Source of the DNA: Ichthyophis bannanicus
Lineage: Eukaryota > Chordata > Amphibia > Gymnophiona > Ichthyophiidae
Assembly: GCA_033557465.1 (NCBI GenBank)
Contig: CM066031.1
Coordinates: forward strand, 1,673,074,800-1,673,138,799
Direction: 5' to 3'
Length of the DNA stretch: 64,000 nucleotides
A program made the position numbers and the translations under genes. Below, in pieces: positions 21,945-33,757 of this stretch. The first letter of the stretch is position 1. Each line of letters starts with the position of its first letter. The notes under the pieces were generated by a model. That model was not told the origin of the DNA, did no database searches, and saw only the letters and a program-made list of their open reading frames with translations.

Positions 21945-22444
21945 GTTTACTAAAAGTTAGTGTATGGTAATATTATGCAAATATTTATGCAAATGACGTG
22001 CTGGCACTTTGAGGAAATTCTTTGGTTTTGTGCGGCAGTTTGGGCACTCGGGCTCAAAAAGGTTAGCCATCACTGCCCTAGAGGGTCGGCACGCTAAGCA
22101 ACTGCCTAGTTTGCCTAATGATAGTTCTGGCCCTGCTTCTGGGCTCAGCTAGTGCAAGGAGTAATTTTGCTATGTCTTGATTACTGCTACATAATTTATG
22201 TAGGGCTGCCAGTCAAATATTTGGATGCTGTCCAGTTGGTGCCCCCGCGGGCTTAACAGAGCCGCGAAAGGGAAACTAGTTCCTTTGCGCTCTGAAAGCC
22301 GGCGCGTGTGACTGCAGCTTCAAAGAGAGAGGTGATACAGGGGAGGGCAGGCTCTGCTGGGCAGGGGGGCCCCGCGGCACACTCGATTCTGCCGCGGCGG
22401 CCCCGGCAGCGGCAGCAGACAGCTTTTTTTTAAAAAAAATTTCC

Positions 22445-23850
22445 CTAGGCTAGGCTGGGCTGGGCTGGGCTGGGCTGGGCTGGGGGGGGGTTAGGAGTGG
22501 TGATGGGCTGGGGGGGTTAGGAGTGGTGATGGGCTGGGGGGGGGGTTAGGAGTGGTGATGGGCTATGGGGGAGCTAAGTCTGTCTATGGGCTGATGGGAT
22601 TAGGACCTGGAAGTGGGTTGATGGGGGGTTAGGACTGGTAATGGGCTATGGGGGGGCTTAAACTAAAAAATTGGGTGATGGGGGATTAGGACTGGAAATG
22701 GGCTGGTGGGATTAGGACTGGGAGTGGGTTGATGGGGAGGTTAGGACTAGTAATGGGGTATGGGGGGGCTTAAACTGAAAATTGGGTGAGGGCGGATTAG
22801 GACTGGAAATGGGCTGGTGGGATTAGGACTGGGAGTGGGCTATGGGGGGGCTAGGACTGGTAATGGGTTGGGGGTTGCTAGAACAAATGGGCTGGGGGGA
22901 TTAAGACTGGAGGTGGGCTGATGGGGTTAGACTGGTAATGGGCTGTGGGCTGTTGGGGGGGGGGTTAGGACTGGTAATGGGCTATGGGGGGCTAGGACAG
23001 GAAATGGGCTGATGGGGAGGGGTTAGGACTTGAGGTGGGCTGTTGGGTGGGGTTAGGACTGGAAATGGGCTGATGAGGGGGTTAAGACTGGAGGTGGGCT
23101 GATGGGGTTAGGACTGGTAATGGACTGTGGGCTGTTGGGGGGGTTAGGACTGGTAATGGGCTATGGGGGGCTAGGACTGGAAATGGGCTGATGGGGGGTT
23201 AACTCTGGAGGTGGAATGATGGTGTTATGACAGGTAATAGCCTGTGTGCTGATGGGGGGTTAAGACTGGTAATGGGCTATGGGGGGACTAGGACAGGAAA
23301 TGGGCTGATGGGGAGGGGTTAGGACGAGGTGGGCTGATGGGGTTAGGACTGGTAATGGGCTGTGGGCTGTTGGGGGGTTAAAAACTGGTAATGGGCTATG
23401 GGTGGTTAAGACTGGTAATGGGCTGTTGGCTGATGGGGGCTGTCTGGTAATGGGCTATGGGGGGGGGTTAGGACTGATAATGGGCTATGGGGGGGCTAGG
23501 ACAGGAAATGGGCTGATGGGGAGGGGTTAGGACTTGAGGTGGGCTGATGGGGTTAGGACTGGTAATGGGCTGTGGGCTGATGGGGGGGTTAGGACTGGCA
23601 ATGGGCTCTGGGGGGCTGATTGGAAATGGGTTGATGGGGGTTAGGACTGGAAGTGGGCTGATGGGGGGGTTAGGACTGGTAATGGGTTATAGGGGGGCTT
23701 AAACTGAAAATGGGGTGATGGGGGGTTAGGACTGGAAGTGGGTTGATGGGGGGGGCTAGGACTGGTATTGGGTTGGGCGGTTGCTAGGACTGGAAATGGG
23801 CTGATGGGGGGCTAGGACTGGAAATGGGCTGATGCAGGGACTAGAAGGGA
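22445..23850. repeat. G-rich satellite inside compound hAT copy C
   Basis: Diverged tandem units of the type TTAGGACTGGTAATGGGCTA separated by G runs. Higher-order blocks repeat (for example GGGCTGTGGGCTG followed by GGGGGTTAGG). At the left edge there is a short GGCTG pentanucleotide run near 22,450-22,485. Confidence 0.9.
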
Positions 23851-24564
23851 ATGGATGCTGGGTGAGGCTGGAACTAGAAGGGAGCTGATGTTGGGGGAGG
23901 ATTAGAATGGGATGGGGCTGGGAGAGTAAAATGGAGAGGGGAAAAATATTTTGTGTGGGAGGGATAAAAAATCTACAATTGGCCGGGTATTGGGAGAGTA
24001 AGTGGGGATTGAGGATGGAGGGGTAAAATTTGAGTGGATGAAATAGGAATGAGGAAAGAGCAAAAGGAGAAAGATTAGTATGTTAAAGCAGATGTAGAGA
24101 GAGAATGGAAAAAAACTAGAAGAGAGAAGAAAGGACAAATGGACAGCAGACGATGGAGAGTTAGCAGAAGACACGAAGAAACCAGAAGAAAGTGGCTGGA
24201 GCAATTGCAGCTGAAAAAAATGCACAAAAGGTAGAAAAATATCTCTTTATTTTGAATTTATTAATTGGAATATGTCAGCTCTGGAAAATGTGCATCATTA
24301 ACGTCTGCGCTTTGTTTAGTACAAGAGCAAATTAATGTATAGTTTTATTTCTACAGTGTTGTACATTCCAAGTTTGGCTTTTGGGATTCCCAGTTTAATT
24401 ATTGTCTTCCTGTTTCTAAATTGTGATTCCTTGTTTGGTGATGGTCTATGTTCTGCATGTGTAACTGAGCTGAGGTATTCTGTTTATGTAATTCCTATTT
24501 GACATTGCCACTTGTTCTCTTTCCCCAGTAGGTCATGTATTGTTGTTCTCTGAAATGTATTGGT

Positions 24565-24768
24565 TTAATATTTGCATGTTTCCTTTCGATAGGTAGGGTA
24601 TGGTGCTTTGTGAGTCCTGGTAGTGCTGTTAGGATACAGTGGGTTTGCTATGGGTTCTAAATGGGCAGTGTTTGTAGTAGTTCCTAATGTGTCTGGTGGT
24701 TGGCACTGGATTATAGTAATGTAGAAATCTTTTAGTCTTTCTTTATCCATACACTCATTAAGAGGCAT
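24565..24768 (-). CDS. Small open frame of compound hAT (copy C, shortened)
   Basis: It begins MPLNECMDKERLKDFYITII and follows the frame of copies A and D for about 63 codons, then shifts frame and ends KETCKY. It adds a fourth observation of the same frame but is itself damaged. Confidence 0.3.
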   Translation of the reverse strand: MPLNECMDKERLKDFYITIIQCQPPDTLGTTTNTAHLEPIANPLYPNSTTRTHKAPYPTYRKETCKY

Positions 24769-24900
24769 GTTTACTAAAAGTTAGTATATGGTAACATTAT
24801 GCAAATATTTATGCAAATGAGGCCCCTTATGCAAATGAGGCCCCGCACCGAGTCTCCGCATATGGCCCCGCACCCCCCTTGGGCCGCCCCTGACTCTAAC

Positions 24901-25524
24901 TATTATGCTTTTAGACATTTTGGTTCTACAGTAAAAGCCTCTCCTGGGTATGTCTATATAGACATTTGATACACTGCATATCAGGCATGTGCACATTTCT
25001 GAAATTGTGCCTGAACTTGCACGTGTCTGCCTTTCTTTTCAGACGTTCTGGCTTTGAAGTCCCAGATTGCACTTGGACATCCCATTTGGAATGTGCCTTT
25101 ATGTTTATATTGTTTATTTAATATTTAATATGATTATGTAGCTGCCACTATAAAATGCGTAGAGATCCTTTGTATTGTAGTATATGAGTATACTAAAATG
25201 AAATGAAATTTGGAAAGCCCTGATGAAAAGCCAGGTGCAATGCTAGAGTACCTTTTGACCAAATCTTTGCTAAAGATGTGTCAGAGCAATCAGCTGCAGC
25301 TTAATTCTCAGCCTGGAACGTTTGCTGGAGATAAGCTTATCATCCATGTTTCAAGCAGTGGAGAAAGTTGTTTTGCTGATCTAGGAGTAACATGAGGTGA
25401 GAAGCAGCTGCTGAATGCAGTGGCTGTACTACTGAGTCATTCTGGTCCTTTGGAATTCATTCATGACATGTAGAAAACATACATGTTTCTTTGGATACTG
25501 CTGCTGTAGCAATGCAGTGCTTGC
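24901..25524. other. No recognised feature
   Basis: A 61-codon plus-strand open frame at 25,210-25,395 has no domain I recognise. No named repeat is supported. Confidence 0.4.
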
Positions 25525-25640
25525 CTTCTAGTCTGTGCCGACTCCTGGTGACCCAGAGGCTCTTGGGTTTTCTTGGTAGTGTGGCCGGAAGTAGATGGCC
25601 AGGTCTTTCTGTGACAGACGATGGCCTAGTTCATCCTGTA
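25525..25640 (-). repeat. SINE module fragment shared with S3
   Basis: The complement contains CACACTACCAAGAAAACCCA and CTCTGGGTCACC, matching the second half of the SINE at 17,087-17,300. It has no tRNA-like head. Confidence 0.6.
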
Positions 25641-25650
25641 GAAGTAGGTA

Positions 25651-26190
25651 TGTAGCAGAGGCCTGTCAGCTAGGCCTGAGTCCCCCTCCCCTACTTTAGA
25701 ATATTATAACTGACTTTGGAATATTATAGCAGAACCAGACAGAAAATACCAGTAGCTGTTAGAGACACTGCTTTGCTCTGCTCATGATAAGAACTGCTTT
25801 TGATAAGAACGTAAAACCTTTCCACTGTTTAGATACTCACAGCTGTGCTTTATACTGTTTTTCTGCTGGCTAACTGACCTTGCAATAGAGTAACAAAATG
25901 TAATATTATGTCTAGGGATTTGAGCCACAGTTAGACAGGCCTGCACAGAATAAGAACAGGTTCAAGCCAGATCAGAGATGTCTATTGGGAGAGGGAGGGG
26001 GCCACCAGGACCAATGAGGAGTTTGTCTGTGTAGAGCTGATGTAGAAGGATATATAAACTGTCGTTTGGCTGAGCTCAGGGCTCAGACATTTTGTATGTG
26101 ACATTGGCCTGAGACTGTGCACATTAAACTGGTTTGAATTCTAGTCAATAGACTCCTGGTTTTATTCGTTGCGGGCCCTTCGCTATTACA
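25651..26190 (+). mobile_element. Solo-type LTR (540 bp)
   Basis: The segment runs TGTAGCAG to CGCTATTACA (TG to CA). On the plus strand I see a CCAAT box (GACCAATGAGG, near 26,010), a TATA box (GGATATATAAACTG, about 26,049), and ATTAAA near 26,125 as a polyadenylation signal, followed by CTCCTGGTTTTATTCGTTGC and the end. This order marks a plus-oriented LTR. No internal region continues from it on either side and I find no target-site duplication. It ends 7 bp from the LTR of the oppositely oriented second retrovirus. Confidence 0.75.
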
Positions 26191-26197
26191 TTTCTTC

Positions 26198-26565
26198 TGT
26201 CGTAATTTCTTTCTTTGTCCTTGAATGTCAAAGAGACTGAACTGACAACAGTTTCCCCTTAGTGGGTTTTATTTTATTACAGAATTCAAGCAATTGTGCT
26301 TACAGGAAATACAATTGCTTTTATAATGTGGTACAAACAAGCAAAAGTCCACCAATCGTCTTAGGTATAGTACCTTTCACTTTTCTTCTCGTCATATCCT
26401 TAGTTCCCCATTCTATGACACACTCGGGGAAAGGCAGCCATCTCATGCCTCTGCTAGTGGTTGTGAGGCATAGGAAGGCAGCCATCTCATAATAATACTT
26501 AAAGCACATACACAGCTTCTCACATGGTACTGGCTGCCATCTTAGGTGCAATTTCCTAGTTCACA
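26198..26565 (-). mobile_element. 3' LTR of the second endogenous retrovirus (ERV2)
   Basis: On the minus strand, TGTGAACTAGG starts directly after the polypurine tract AAAAGGGGGGAAG and the segment ends near ATTACGACA. It contains a TATAAAAG box (about 26,318), AATAAAATAAAA as polyadenylation signal, and an imperfect direct repeat GAGATGGCTGCC. The end is inferred from the TGT..ACA pattern. It does not resemble the LTR of the provirus at 39,513. Confidence 0.65.
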
Positions 26566-26578
26566 CTTCCCCCCTTTT
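26566..26578 (-). other. Polypurine tract of ERV2
   Basis: AAAAGGGGGGAAG on the minus strand lies between the env remnant and the LTR start, where plus-strand DNA synthesis is primed in retroviruses. Confidence 0.7.
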
Positions 26579-26614
26579 GGTCATACCTCTTCCAAGGGGT
26601 ATTGACCAACCAAT

Positions 26615-28352
26615 TTAACATGAGGAATCAGTGAGCTGTATGGCTTGAAGACGAGCGATCTCTGCCACTAGCATGATCTCTACTTCACCTGGGGCTGATG
26701 TGGCCCTATCTAACTCTACTGAGCAGTGAGAATGAGAATCATGGATAGTCTGCGTATTAACTACGTGAAGGTTTAAAGGTTTGGCAAGGCAATATGATAA
26801 GGCATGCAGCAAGGTACCTGCGCATTGGAATAAGCAACAACATACAACTCCTACGGCCAAAGCAACCACTGAATATACTAAAAGTTTCTTTGCCCAGGAC
26901 TCAAGTCTTGAAAACCAGGAGGTGAGGAGTGACCAATAAATACCTCGCTTATAACTTTCTGTTCCCACATGGACGACTTTCTTCATATATCAGATGATAT
27001 CCATGACAAAATGACATTGGTCATCCACAAAAGAACAACATTGCTCACCTATGAGGGTTCAGACTCCTCCTTCAGCAGCTAGCAAATAGTCAAGGGCCAT
27101 GTGATTTTGCATAGAAAAGGCATGCAACTGGGAAACGTGGTCCTGTAACTCCTTTAGTGCTTGGGTATTACTAGCAGTGAGGAGTTCAATGATGGCCTGT
27201 AGGCATCAAATTGATATACCTAGTTCTGCAGTGATGGCAGACCATGGAAAGGGCAGCCATTCTGTGCCTGAGAGGGCATCTAATTTGGACTTAGTAAGTT
27301 TGGAGGTGGACGCAATGTATTCTTGAGCTTCCTTAAAGGAAGCTTCTTTCCTCCTCTTCAGTAGGTTTGGACAGAACGTCCCTTTGCACATGAAAGTGGG
27401 GAGTCGGAGATCTAGTGGCCTGGTCAGATTCATGGAGTTGGGATCCTAGGAAATGAGTGTGGTTGAGGTCCCAATCGAAGGGGTAAATGAACAGGGGAGG
27501 GAGGACTATAGCAACAAAACAGGTACCTGACTATCCCTTAGGGAGCCGTTGGTAGGCCAAGTCCCCACACACAAAATAATGTCCCACCTGAGCTATTTGG
27601 ACCTCAGGAAAAGCAGGCCATTGCCAGATATAGCTATTGCAGGCTGGAAGGTATTCCTCCACTGTATTGGGAAAAGGTACATCATAATAACCTAAAGTGA
27701 GTCTATAACTGAGTTGCCATGTCCAGTCACTCTCCTCATTACTGCACTTCGAGGCATCGGTGAGGACCCAGTCAGAATATTCATCAAGGATTGCACAATA
27801 GAAAGTTGTCTTTGTGCTGTTGGGAAGGACCTAGGTGTCATCAGGCCTCCAACTATAGTGGCAAACTATACTTTCCCCCATAAAATGATCCCTCTCCCCC
27901 CCCCTGGAAGCAAAATGTGGGAATGCCCCGAACAATCACTTTAAGGGTGGGCCTTAGGGTGTAGTAAACTCGCCTCTTTCCAGGTGATGTTGTGGTGACC
28001 TGCAAAGGTGGAGGAAAAGGATTCATGTTGAGTGACATTGAGAGGATAGGCCACAAAGGGTAATCCTATCACCCCAACAAGAGGAATCCTACTTCAAAAA
28101 GACAATTAGTCCAATAGGGTCGTTAAATTCCTGTAAAGTCTGCAGAACAAGATTAGGGGTAAGGAGAGGCTTAACACTTCTTTTCCCCTGTCCTTTAATT
28201 TCCGAGTGTACTCCCTGGATCCCATCATAAAACATTAACAAGTAAGCAATTATCCCACACATCAATAGTACAATAATGCTCAGGACCGGCCAATGCCAGC
28301 TCCTTGTTGGTTGTTGTCCACAGAGTCTATTTCTCAAAATCTTGGGGTCCAT
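26615..28352 (-). pseudogene. env: env of ERV2, decayed
   Basis: Viral envelope remnant with surface (SU) and transmembrane (TM) parts. The leader at 28,089-28,352 contains a hydrophobic stretch (WPVLSIIVLLMCGIIAYLLM). After decayed SU sequence comes a TM part with the block KSKLDALSGTEWLPFP (about 27,240-27,290), also present in variant form in the env at 46,759. Then follow a heptad-type segment, LLAAEGG, and a CC pair whose upstream partner cysteine is replaced by TGA. A membrane anchor (LLVYSVVALAVGVVCCCLF) and a long tail end it at 26,615. Multiple stops and frame changes make it nonfunctional. The spacing from the TGA to the CC pair is six codons, as in the usual CX6CC motif. Confidence 0.8.
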
Positions 28353-28560
28353 CCCATCTATGCTGAATCTTCAACTGCACCTTCTTGCAGTGAGAGACGT
28401 GGACCAAAGCTTGACTGCCAAGTATCCCGTAAGCAAGACTTGATAGGGCCCTTGCCACCGAAGTTCCAGTGAGGTCTTCCATTGGTAGACCTTCAGGTAG
28501 ACCCAGTCCCAGTGCAAAACTATATGCATTACCCAAACCCAGGACCATACCAAGGGCTAT
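28330..28560 (-). pseudogene. pol: Integrase C-terminal end of ERV2 (pol fragment)
   Basis: On the minus strand WVYLKVYQWKTSLELRWQGP is followed by YQVLLTGYLAVKLW and then ASHCKKV-like residues in a neighbouring frame. This is the GPY/F-type C-terminal module of gammaretroviral integrases, positioned directly upstream of env and overlapping its start. The rest of pol and gag is missing beyond about 28,560, so ERV2 is a 3' fragment. Confidence 0.75.
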
Positions 28561-29080
28561 GCGAGTGGTGCGGCTGCAGAGAGTGCAAGCACAGAAAGGG
28601 TGCTGATATAATCACTGGGCTTCCAGGAAGCTCAAAAGAAGTGCATTACTACATGTGGCTGGGATGGAGGGGGGCAGCAGATTCATTAGTCACATAGGGT
28701 GCATTTCTAGCTTGGTACAGTCCTGCCCAAATCTACTCCAAGAGCATTTCAATAAGCATGCATACATTTACCCAGATACAGGGTGAGCAATTTTCAAAAT
28801 AGCCGTTTTTTTCTAGATAAATAACCATTTACTTGGATAAAAGCTTTTGAAAGTTGTTCTCTTTATGTTTCACTCATTGCTTCTCTACTATCCTGTGTAG
28901 ATAAGAATACAAACTAACATATTTAATCCAACATTCTGCATCTTTGTCTTACCACTAAAATTTGTAATAATATGAGACATCTGCCAAAACTAGTGAAGCT
29001 ATTGCCTGATATCTGATCTCTTAATTCCCCATGAACTTATAAATTTGACCACTACCAACTCTCTGGCACCACCCCATTTA
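28561..29080. repeat. Weak repeat shared with 52,380-52,560; otherwise nothing
   Basis: The part up to about 28,740 shares an ordered set of motifs (AAGCACAGAAAGGG, CTTCCAGGAAGC, CACATAGGGTGCATTTCTAG) with 52,380-52,560. The remaining sequence shows nothing I recognise. Confidence 0.4.
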
Positions 29081-29119
29081 GAACATAAGAAATGCGATAC
29101 TGGGTCAGACCAAGGTCCA

Positions 29120-32100
29120 TCAAGCCCAGTATCCTGTTTCCAACAGTGGCCAATCTAGGTCACAAGTACCTAGGAGTTTCCCCAAAAGACACAGGTTCCA
29201 CAATGTTTGTATTGGGGCAAGCAGTGGATATCCTGGGTCCCCTTTAATAATGTTTATGGACCTGTCCTCCAGGAACTTGTCCAAACCTTTTTTAAACCCA
29301 GCTACACTAACAGCTTTTACTACATCCTCCGATAACGAATTCCAGAGTTTGATTACACGTTGAGTGAAAAAATATTTTCTCTCATTAGTCTTAAATAGGT
29401 TACCCTGTAACTTCATTGTATGTCCCTTAGTCTTTCTATATTTTAATGGCGTAAACAATCAATCTGCGTTTACCTGTTCCACTCCATTCATTAATTTATT
29501 GACCTCTATCATATCTCCTCTCAGCCGTCTCTTTTCCAGGTTGAAGAGCCCTAACCTTTTTAGCCTCTCTTCATAGGGGTATCCTTCCATCCTCTTTACC
29601 ATTTTGGTGGCTCTTCTCTGTACCTTTTCTAATAACGCTATATCCTTTTAAAGATCAGGCGACCAGAATTACACACAATATTCAAGGTGCGGTCGCACCA
29701 TGGAACGATACAGAGGCATAATAATATCCTTTGTTTTATTCTCCATTCCTTTCCTTATGATACCTAGCATTCTATTTGCTCTCATGGCCACAGCTGGGTT
29801 TCAAGATGTTATCCATGATGACACCTAAATCTATTTCCTGGGTGGTGGTTCCTAATGTGGAACCTTGCATTGTGTAACCATAGTTTGGGTTGTTCTTTCC
29901 TAGATACATAACTTTGCACTTGTCCAAATTAAATTTAATCTGCCATTTGGATGCCCAGTCTTCCAATTTATCAAGGTCCTCTTGCAGTTTTTCACAATCC
30001 TCAAGGATTTTAACAACTTTGAATAATTTTGTGTCATCTGCAAATTTGATTATCTCACTCATTATTTCCATTTCCAGGTCATTTATGAATATGTTAAAAA
30101 GCAGGGGACCCAGCATAGATCTTTGGGGTACTCCACTATTCACCTTTCTCCATTGAGAAAATTGGCAATTTAGTCCTACCCTCTGCTTTCTATCTTTTAA
30201 CCAGTTACTGATCCACACTAGTACACTGCCTCCTATCCCATGATTTTTTAATTTCGCCAAAGATCTCTCATGAGGGACCTTGTCAAAGGCTTTCTGAAAA
30301 TCCAGATACACTATATCAACTGACTCACCTTTTATCTACCTGTTTATTCACACCTTCAAAAAAACATAACAGATTAGTAAGACAAGACTTTCCTTGGCTA
30401 AAGCCATGTTGGCTGTCTTCCATTAAGCCATGACTATCTACATGTTCAGTAATTTTGTTCTATATAATGGCTTCTACCATTTTTCCCGGTACTGACATCA
30501 GGCTCGCTGGTCTGTAGTTTCCCAGATCACCCCTAGAACCCTTTTTAAAAATTGGCGTTACATTGGCCATCCTCCAATCTTCAGATATTAAATATGATTT
30601 TAATGATAGTTCACAGATTACTAATAGTAGGTCTGCAATCTCATATTTCAGTTCTTTCATCACCCTTGGATATATACCATCCTGTCCAGGTGATTTGCTA
30701 CTCTTCAGTTTACCAAATAGTTGTAATACATCTTCCTGGTTTATCTATATTTATTTCAATTCTTCTGCAGCATCACCTTTAGAAACCATTTCAGTCATGG
30801 GTAACATCCTCCTCTTCCTCTTCCATCTTCCTCTTCCTCTTCCTCTTCCTCTTCCATCTTCCTCAATAAAGACTGAAGCAAAGAATTCATTCAGTCTCTC
30901 CGCTATGGTCTTGCTCTCTCTTAGTGCCCCTTTTACCACTCTATCATCTAGTGGTCCAACTGACTCACAGTTTTTTTTGCTACGAATGTACTTAAAGTCT
31001 TTATTACGCATTTTTGCTTCCACAGCAAGCTTTTTCTAAAATTGTCTCTTTGCCTGCCTTATCAATGCCTTGCATCTAACTTGCCAGTGCTTGTGTTGTT
31101 TCCAGTTTTTGTCATTTGTCTCCTTTTTCCATTTCCTGAAAGATGCTTTTTTAGCAACAACAGTCTCTCTGACCTCACCTTTAAACCATGTTGGCAGTTT
31201 TTTGGACTTCCTTCCACTTTTCTTAAAGCATGGAATACAGCTGGTCGGGGCTTCCAAAAAAATATTTTTAAACAACACCAATGCTTGATGTAAATATTTA
31301 ACCTTTACAGCTGCTCCTTTTAGTTTTTTCCTAACTATTTTCCTCAGTTTATTATAGTCTCCCTTTTGAAAGTTAAAAGGTAGCACTGTGGATTTTCTTG
31401 CTGTCCTTCCTCCATTTATTAAATCAAACACAATCATGCTACGATTACTATTGCCAAGTTGCCCCAACACCCTTATCTTTTGCACCAGATCTTGTGTTCC
31501 ACTAAGGACTAAGTTCAAAATTGCCTCCCCTCTGGTTGGTTCATTTATTTCATCTAGAAACTTATCTCCTAGCATGTCCTGTCGTGACACTGACCCGGTC
31601 AATACCGGGGTAATTGAAATCACCCATTATTATTACTGTGTTGTAATTTTTGTTAGCTTCCCTGATTTCTTTGAGCATTTCATCAGCCATTTGTTCACTC
31701 TGGTCAGGCGGTCGATAGTGCACCCCCACTGCCATTGCCTTCCCTTTCCATTTTACATGGAATTTCAATCCATAGAGATTATACAGTAAATTTTGTTTCT
31801 TGCAAAATGTAACTCAATGCTCTCTCTAGCATAGATTGCAACCCCACCACCAATTTGATCTGCTCTGTCATTATGATATAGTTTGTATCCAGGTATCACA
31901 GTATCCCACTGGTTGTCCTCCTTCCACCGTGTCTCTGAGGTACCAATCATATCTGACTTCTTATTTAGTGCTATATATTCTAACTCTCCCATCTTATTTT
32001 TGAGACTTCTGGAATTTGCATACAAGCATTTTAGAGGCTGTATTTTGTTCATATTAATCTGGCTATCAGTTTGCAGGGGTAATTTGAAATCTTTAAGCTC

Positions 32101-32178
32101 TGTCTGCTCTGTACTCAAGGGCATTTGAGCTACTTTTGTCTTTATTGGAACCTCTCTGCTGATATGCCCTAACTTCAA
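29120..32178 (-). pseudogene. CR1 ORF2: endonuclease and reverse transcriptase
   Basis: Reading the minus strand, the endonuclease comes first (LKCLYANSRSLKNKMGELEY, GTSETRWKEDNQWD, GGGVAIYARE, then VGVHYRPPDQS and IIMGDFNYPGID). A linker follows. The reverse transcriptase has WRMANVTPIFKKGSRGDLGN, YLDFQKAFDKVPHE, SGVPQRSMLGPLLFNIFIND and an intact FADD tetrad at about 30,033-30,044. The C-terminal part has RVIKLWNSLSEDVV and FKKGLDKFLE. Stops and frame shifts occur between the blocks, and a TTCCTC-type hexanucleotide repeat has expanded inside the frame near 30,810-30,860. Confidence 0.9.
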
Positions 32179-32317
32179 TTTTTTTGATAGTATGTTTCAA
32201 GGATATATTGTTTTGAACCATGTGCTCCTGGGCGACTGTCGGCTTTCCCTTATTATCTAGTTTAAAAGCTGCTCTATCTCCTTTTTAAAGGTTAATGCCA
32301 GCAGCCTGGTTTTATCC

Positions 32318-32945
32318 CGGTAAATGTTTATATTTATGTTTATTTGATAAAAAACCGCCTTTCTAAAATAACCAAGGCGGTGTACAATTAAAACAAATTG
32401 AGTAAAAGAAGGCCAAAGGCCAATGAAAAGGAAAAGAAATGTACAATCTCAAAAAGGACAGCAGGGAAAAAGGAGGCAGGACAAGACATGACAACATGGG
32501 GAAACGTCAGAAGGAGAAAAGGATAGGGGATAGTGAAGTCACACAAAAGGAGAGGGAAGATTAAACGCTAGGGAAAACAGGTGGGTCTTGAGGTTTTGTT
32601 TAAAAACATTGTATTGGGGTTCTAAACGGAGGGAGGAGGGGAGAGCATTCCAGAGGGCGGGGCCAGTAAAGAAAAAAGCAGAGGAACGAGTGGATTGCAA
32701 ATGAGCGCGGGAGGGGGAAGGCAATGTGAGACGGTTAAGGTGAAAAGAGCGAGGGGTATATTTGGGAGAGTGAAAGTAGAGAAGATCTGATAGGTACTGG
32801 GAGGTGCTGTCATGGAAGGCTTTATGAACTAGAGTTAATAATTTGAAGGTGGTGTGGAAGGGAACAGGCAACCAGTGAAGATGAAATAGTTGAGGAGTGA
32901 TATGGTCACGGAGGGCGGTATGTGTAAGGAAGCGTGCTGCAGTAA
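32318..32945 (-). mobile_element. L2-type LINE inserted into CR1
   Basis: The minus strand encodes DHITPQLFHLHWLPVPF, then AFFFTGPALWNALPSSLR and FKQNLKTHLFSLAF, the C-terminus of an L2-group reverse transcriptase. Its 3' tail has a hairpin (AAGGCGG / CCGCC) and an AT-rich end near 32,318-32,345. CR1 sequence resumes on both sides, so the insertion is nested. It is a different L2 subfamily from that at 1,400. Confidence 0.85.
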
Positions 32946-32949
32946 AGGT

Positions 32950-33757
32950 GAAGCCCATTTCTTTGGAAAAGATCCTCCTATCCCCAGAATGTTCCCCAGT
33001 TCCTAACACATCCAAAACCCTCTTCCTTGCACCATCATCTCATCCATGCATTGAGACTCCAGAGCTCTGCCTGCCTTTTGGGTCCTGCGCTTGGAACGGG
33101 AAGCATTTCAGAGAATGTTACCCTGGAAGTTCTGGATTTCAACTTCCTACCTAAAAGCCTAAATTTAGCCTCCAGAACCTCCTACCACACTTTCCGATGT
33201 CAATGGTACCAACATGTACCAAGACAGCAAACTCCTTGCCAGCACTATCTGAAACCTTATCTAGGTGGCGCGTGAGGTCTGCTACCTTCATACCAGACAG
33301 ACATGTTACCAGGCGATCTTCACGTTCACCAGCCACCCAGCTATCTACATGCCTAATGATCGAATCACCAACTATAACGGCTGTCCTAACCCTTCCCTTG
33401 TGGGCACATGACCCTAGAGAAACCTCCTCAGTGCGAGAGGGGTTTATATCATCTGGAGGACAGGTCCTAGCTACAGGATCACTTCCTGCATACCAGGGTG
33501 ATGCTGTCCTGTCACGTGACCTCTCTCCTCCATTGCAACAGGGATGCTACCAGACTGGAGGTGGGACTTCAATACTGCAGTCCAGTAGGTCTCGTCTATG
33601 TACCTCTCTCTGTCTTCCTTATGTCCTCCAAGTCTGCTTCTCTAGCCTCGAGAGATCGGACTCGTTCCCTGAGAGCAAAAAGCTCCTTGCACCTAGTACA
33701 CACGTACGACCACTCACCAACTGGGAGAAAATCATACATGTGACACTCAGTGGCCAT
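32950..33757 (-). pseudogene. CR1 ORF1, decayed
   Basis: Starting at 33,757 the minus strand reads MATECHMYDFLPVGEWSYVC, with a CX2C pair (YVCTRCKE) followed by a helical ELFALRERVRSLEARL. Later parts contain VLVHVGTIDIG, which resembles the SGNH-esterase signature (VGTNDIG) known in CR1 ORF1 proteins. The frame has several stops and shifts, and the end is cut by the L2 insertion. Confidence 0.75.

Larger units (their letters stand above)
18836..22075 (-). mobile_element. Compound hAT element, copy B, complete with 8-bp TSD
   Basis: A 3,240-bp element is flanked by perfect CCCTAGAG duplications (18,828-18,835 and 22,076-22,083). The terminal inverted repeats are CAGCGATGGCGAACCTATGG on the left and, as complement, CAGTGATGGCTAACCTTTTT on the right. 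An 8-bp duplication and CA-G termini are typical of hAT transposons. Orientation is given by its shared cargo. Reading the minus strand: ATTTGCATAA motifs, the small open frame, the body, a G-rich satellite and a large palindrome. The termini differ from those of copy D although the cargo is homologous. No transposase is present. Confidence 0.9.
22237..24892 (-). mobile_element. Compound hAT-like element, copy C (one end lost)
   Basis: The right end (complement CAGGGGCGGCCCAAGGGGGG) matches the left terminus of copy D exactly over this stretch. Moving left come the ATTTGCATAA motifs, the small frame, the body, a satellite (22,445-23,850), the AAATTTTTTTT tract and one palindrome arm. The element stops near the palindrome centre at about 22,237 with no terminal repeat. 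The bases after the right end, ACTCTAAC (24,893-24,900), would be the target copy, but no partner is found on the left. Confidence 0.8.

Noticed and set aside
25210..25395. 61-codon frame that looked like a possible exon
   Set aside because: No domain recognised, no clear splice signals, and the continuation has stops.
26198..28560. ERV2 as a second copy of the same provirus family as ERV1
   Set aside because: The env architecture is similar, but the LTR, polypurine tract and env sequence differ too much for the same family.
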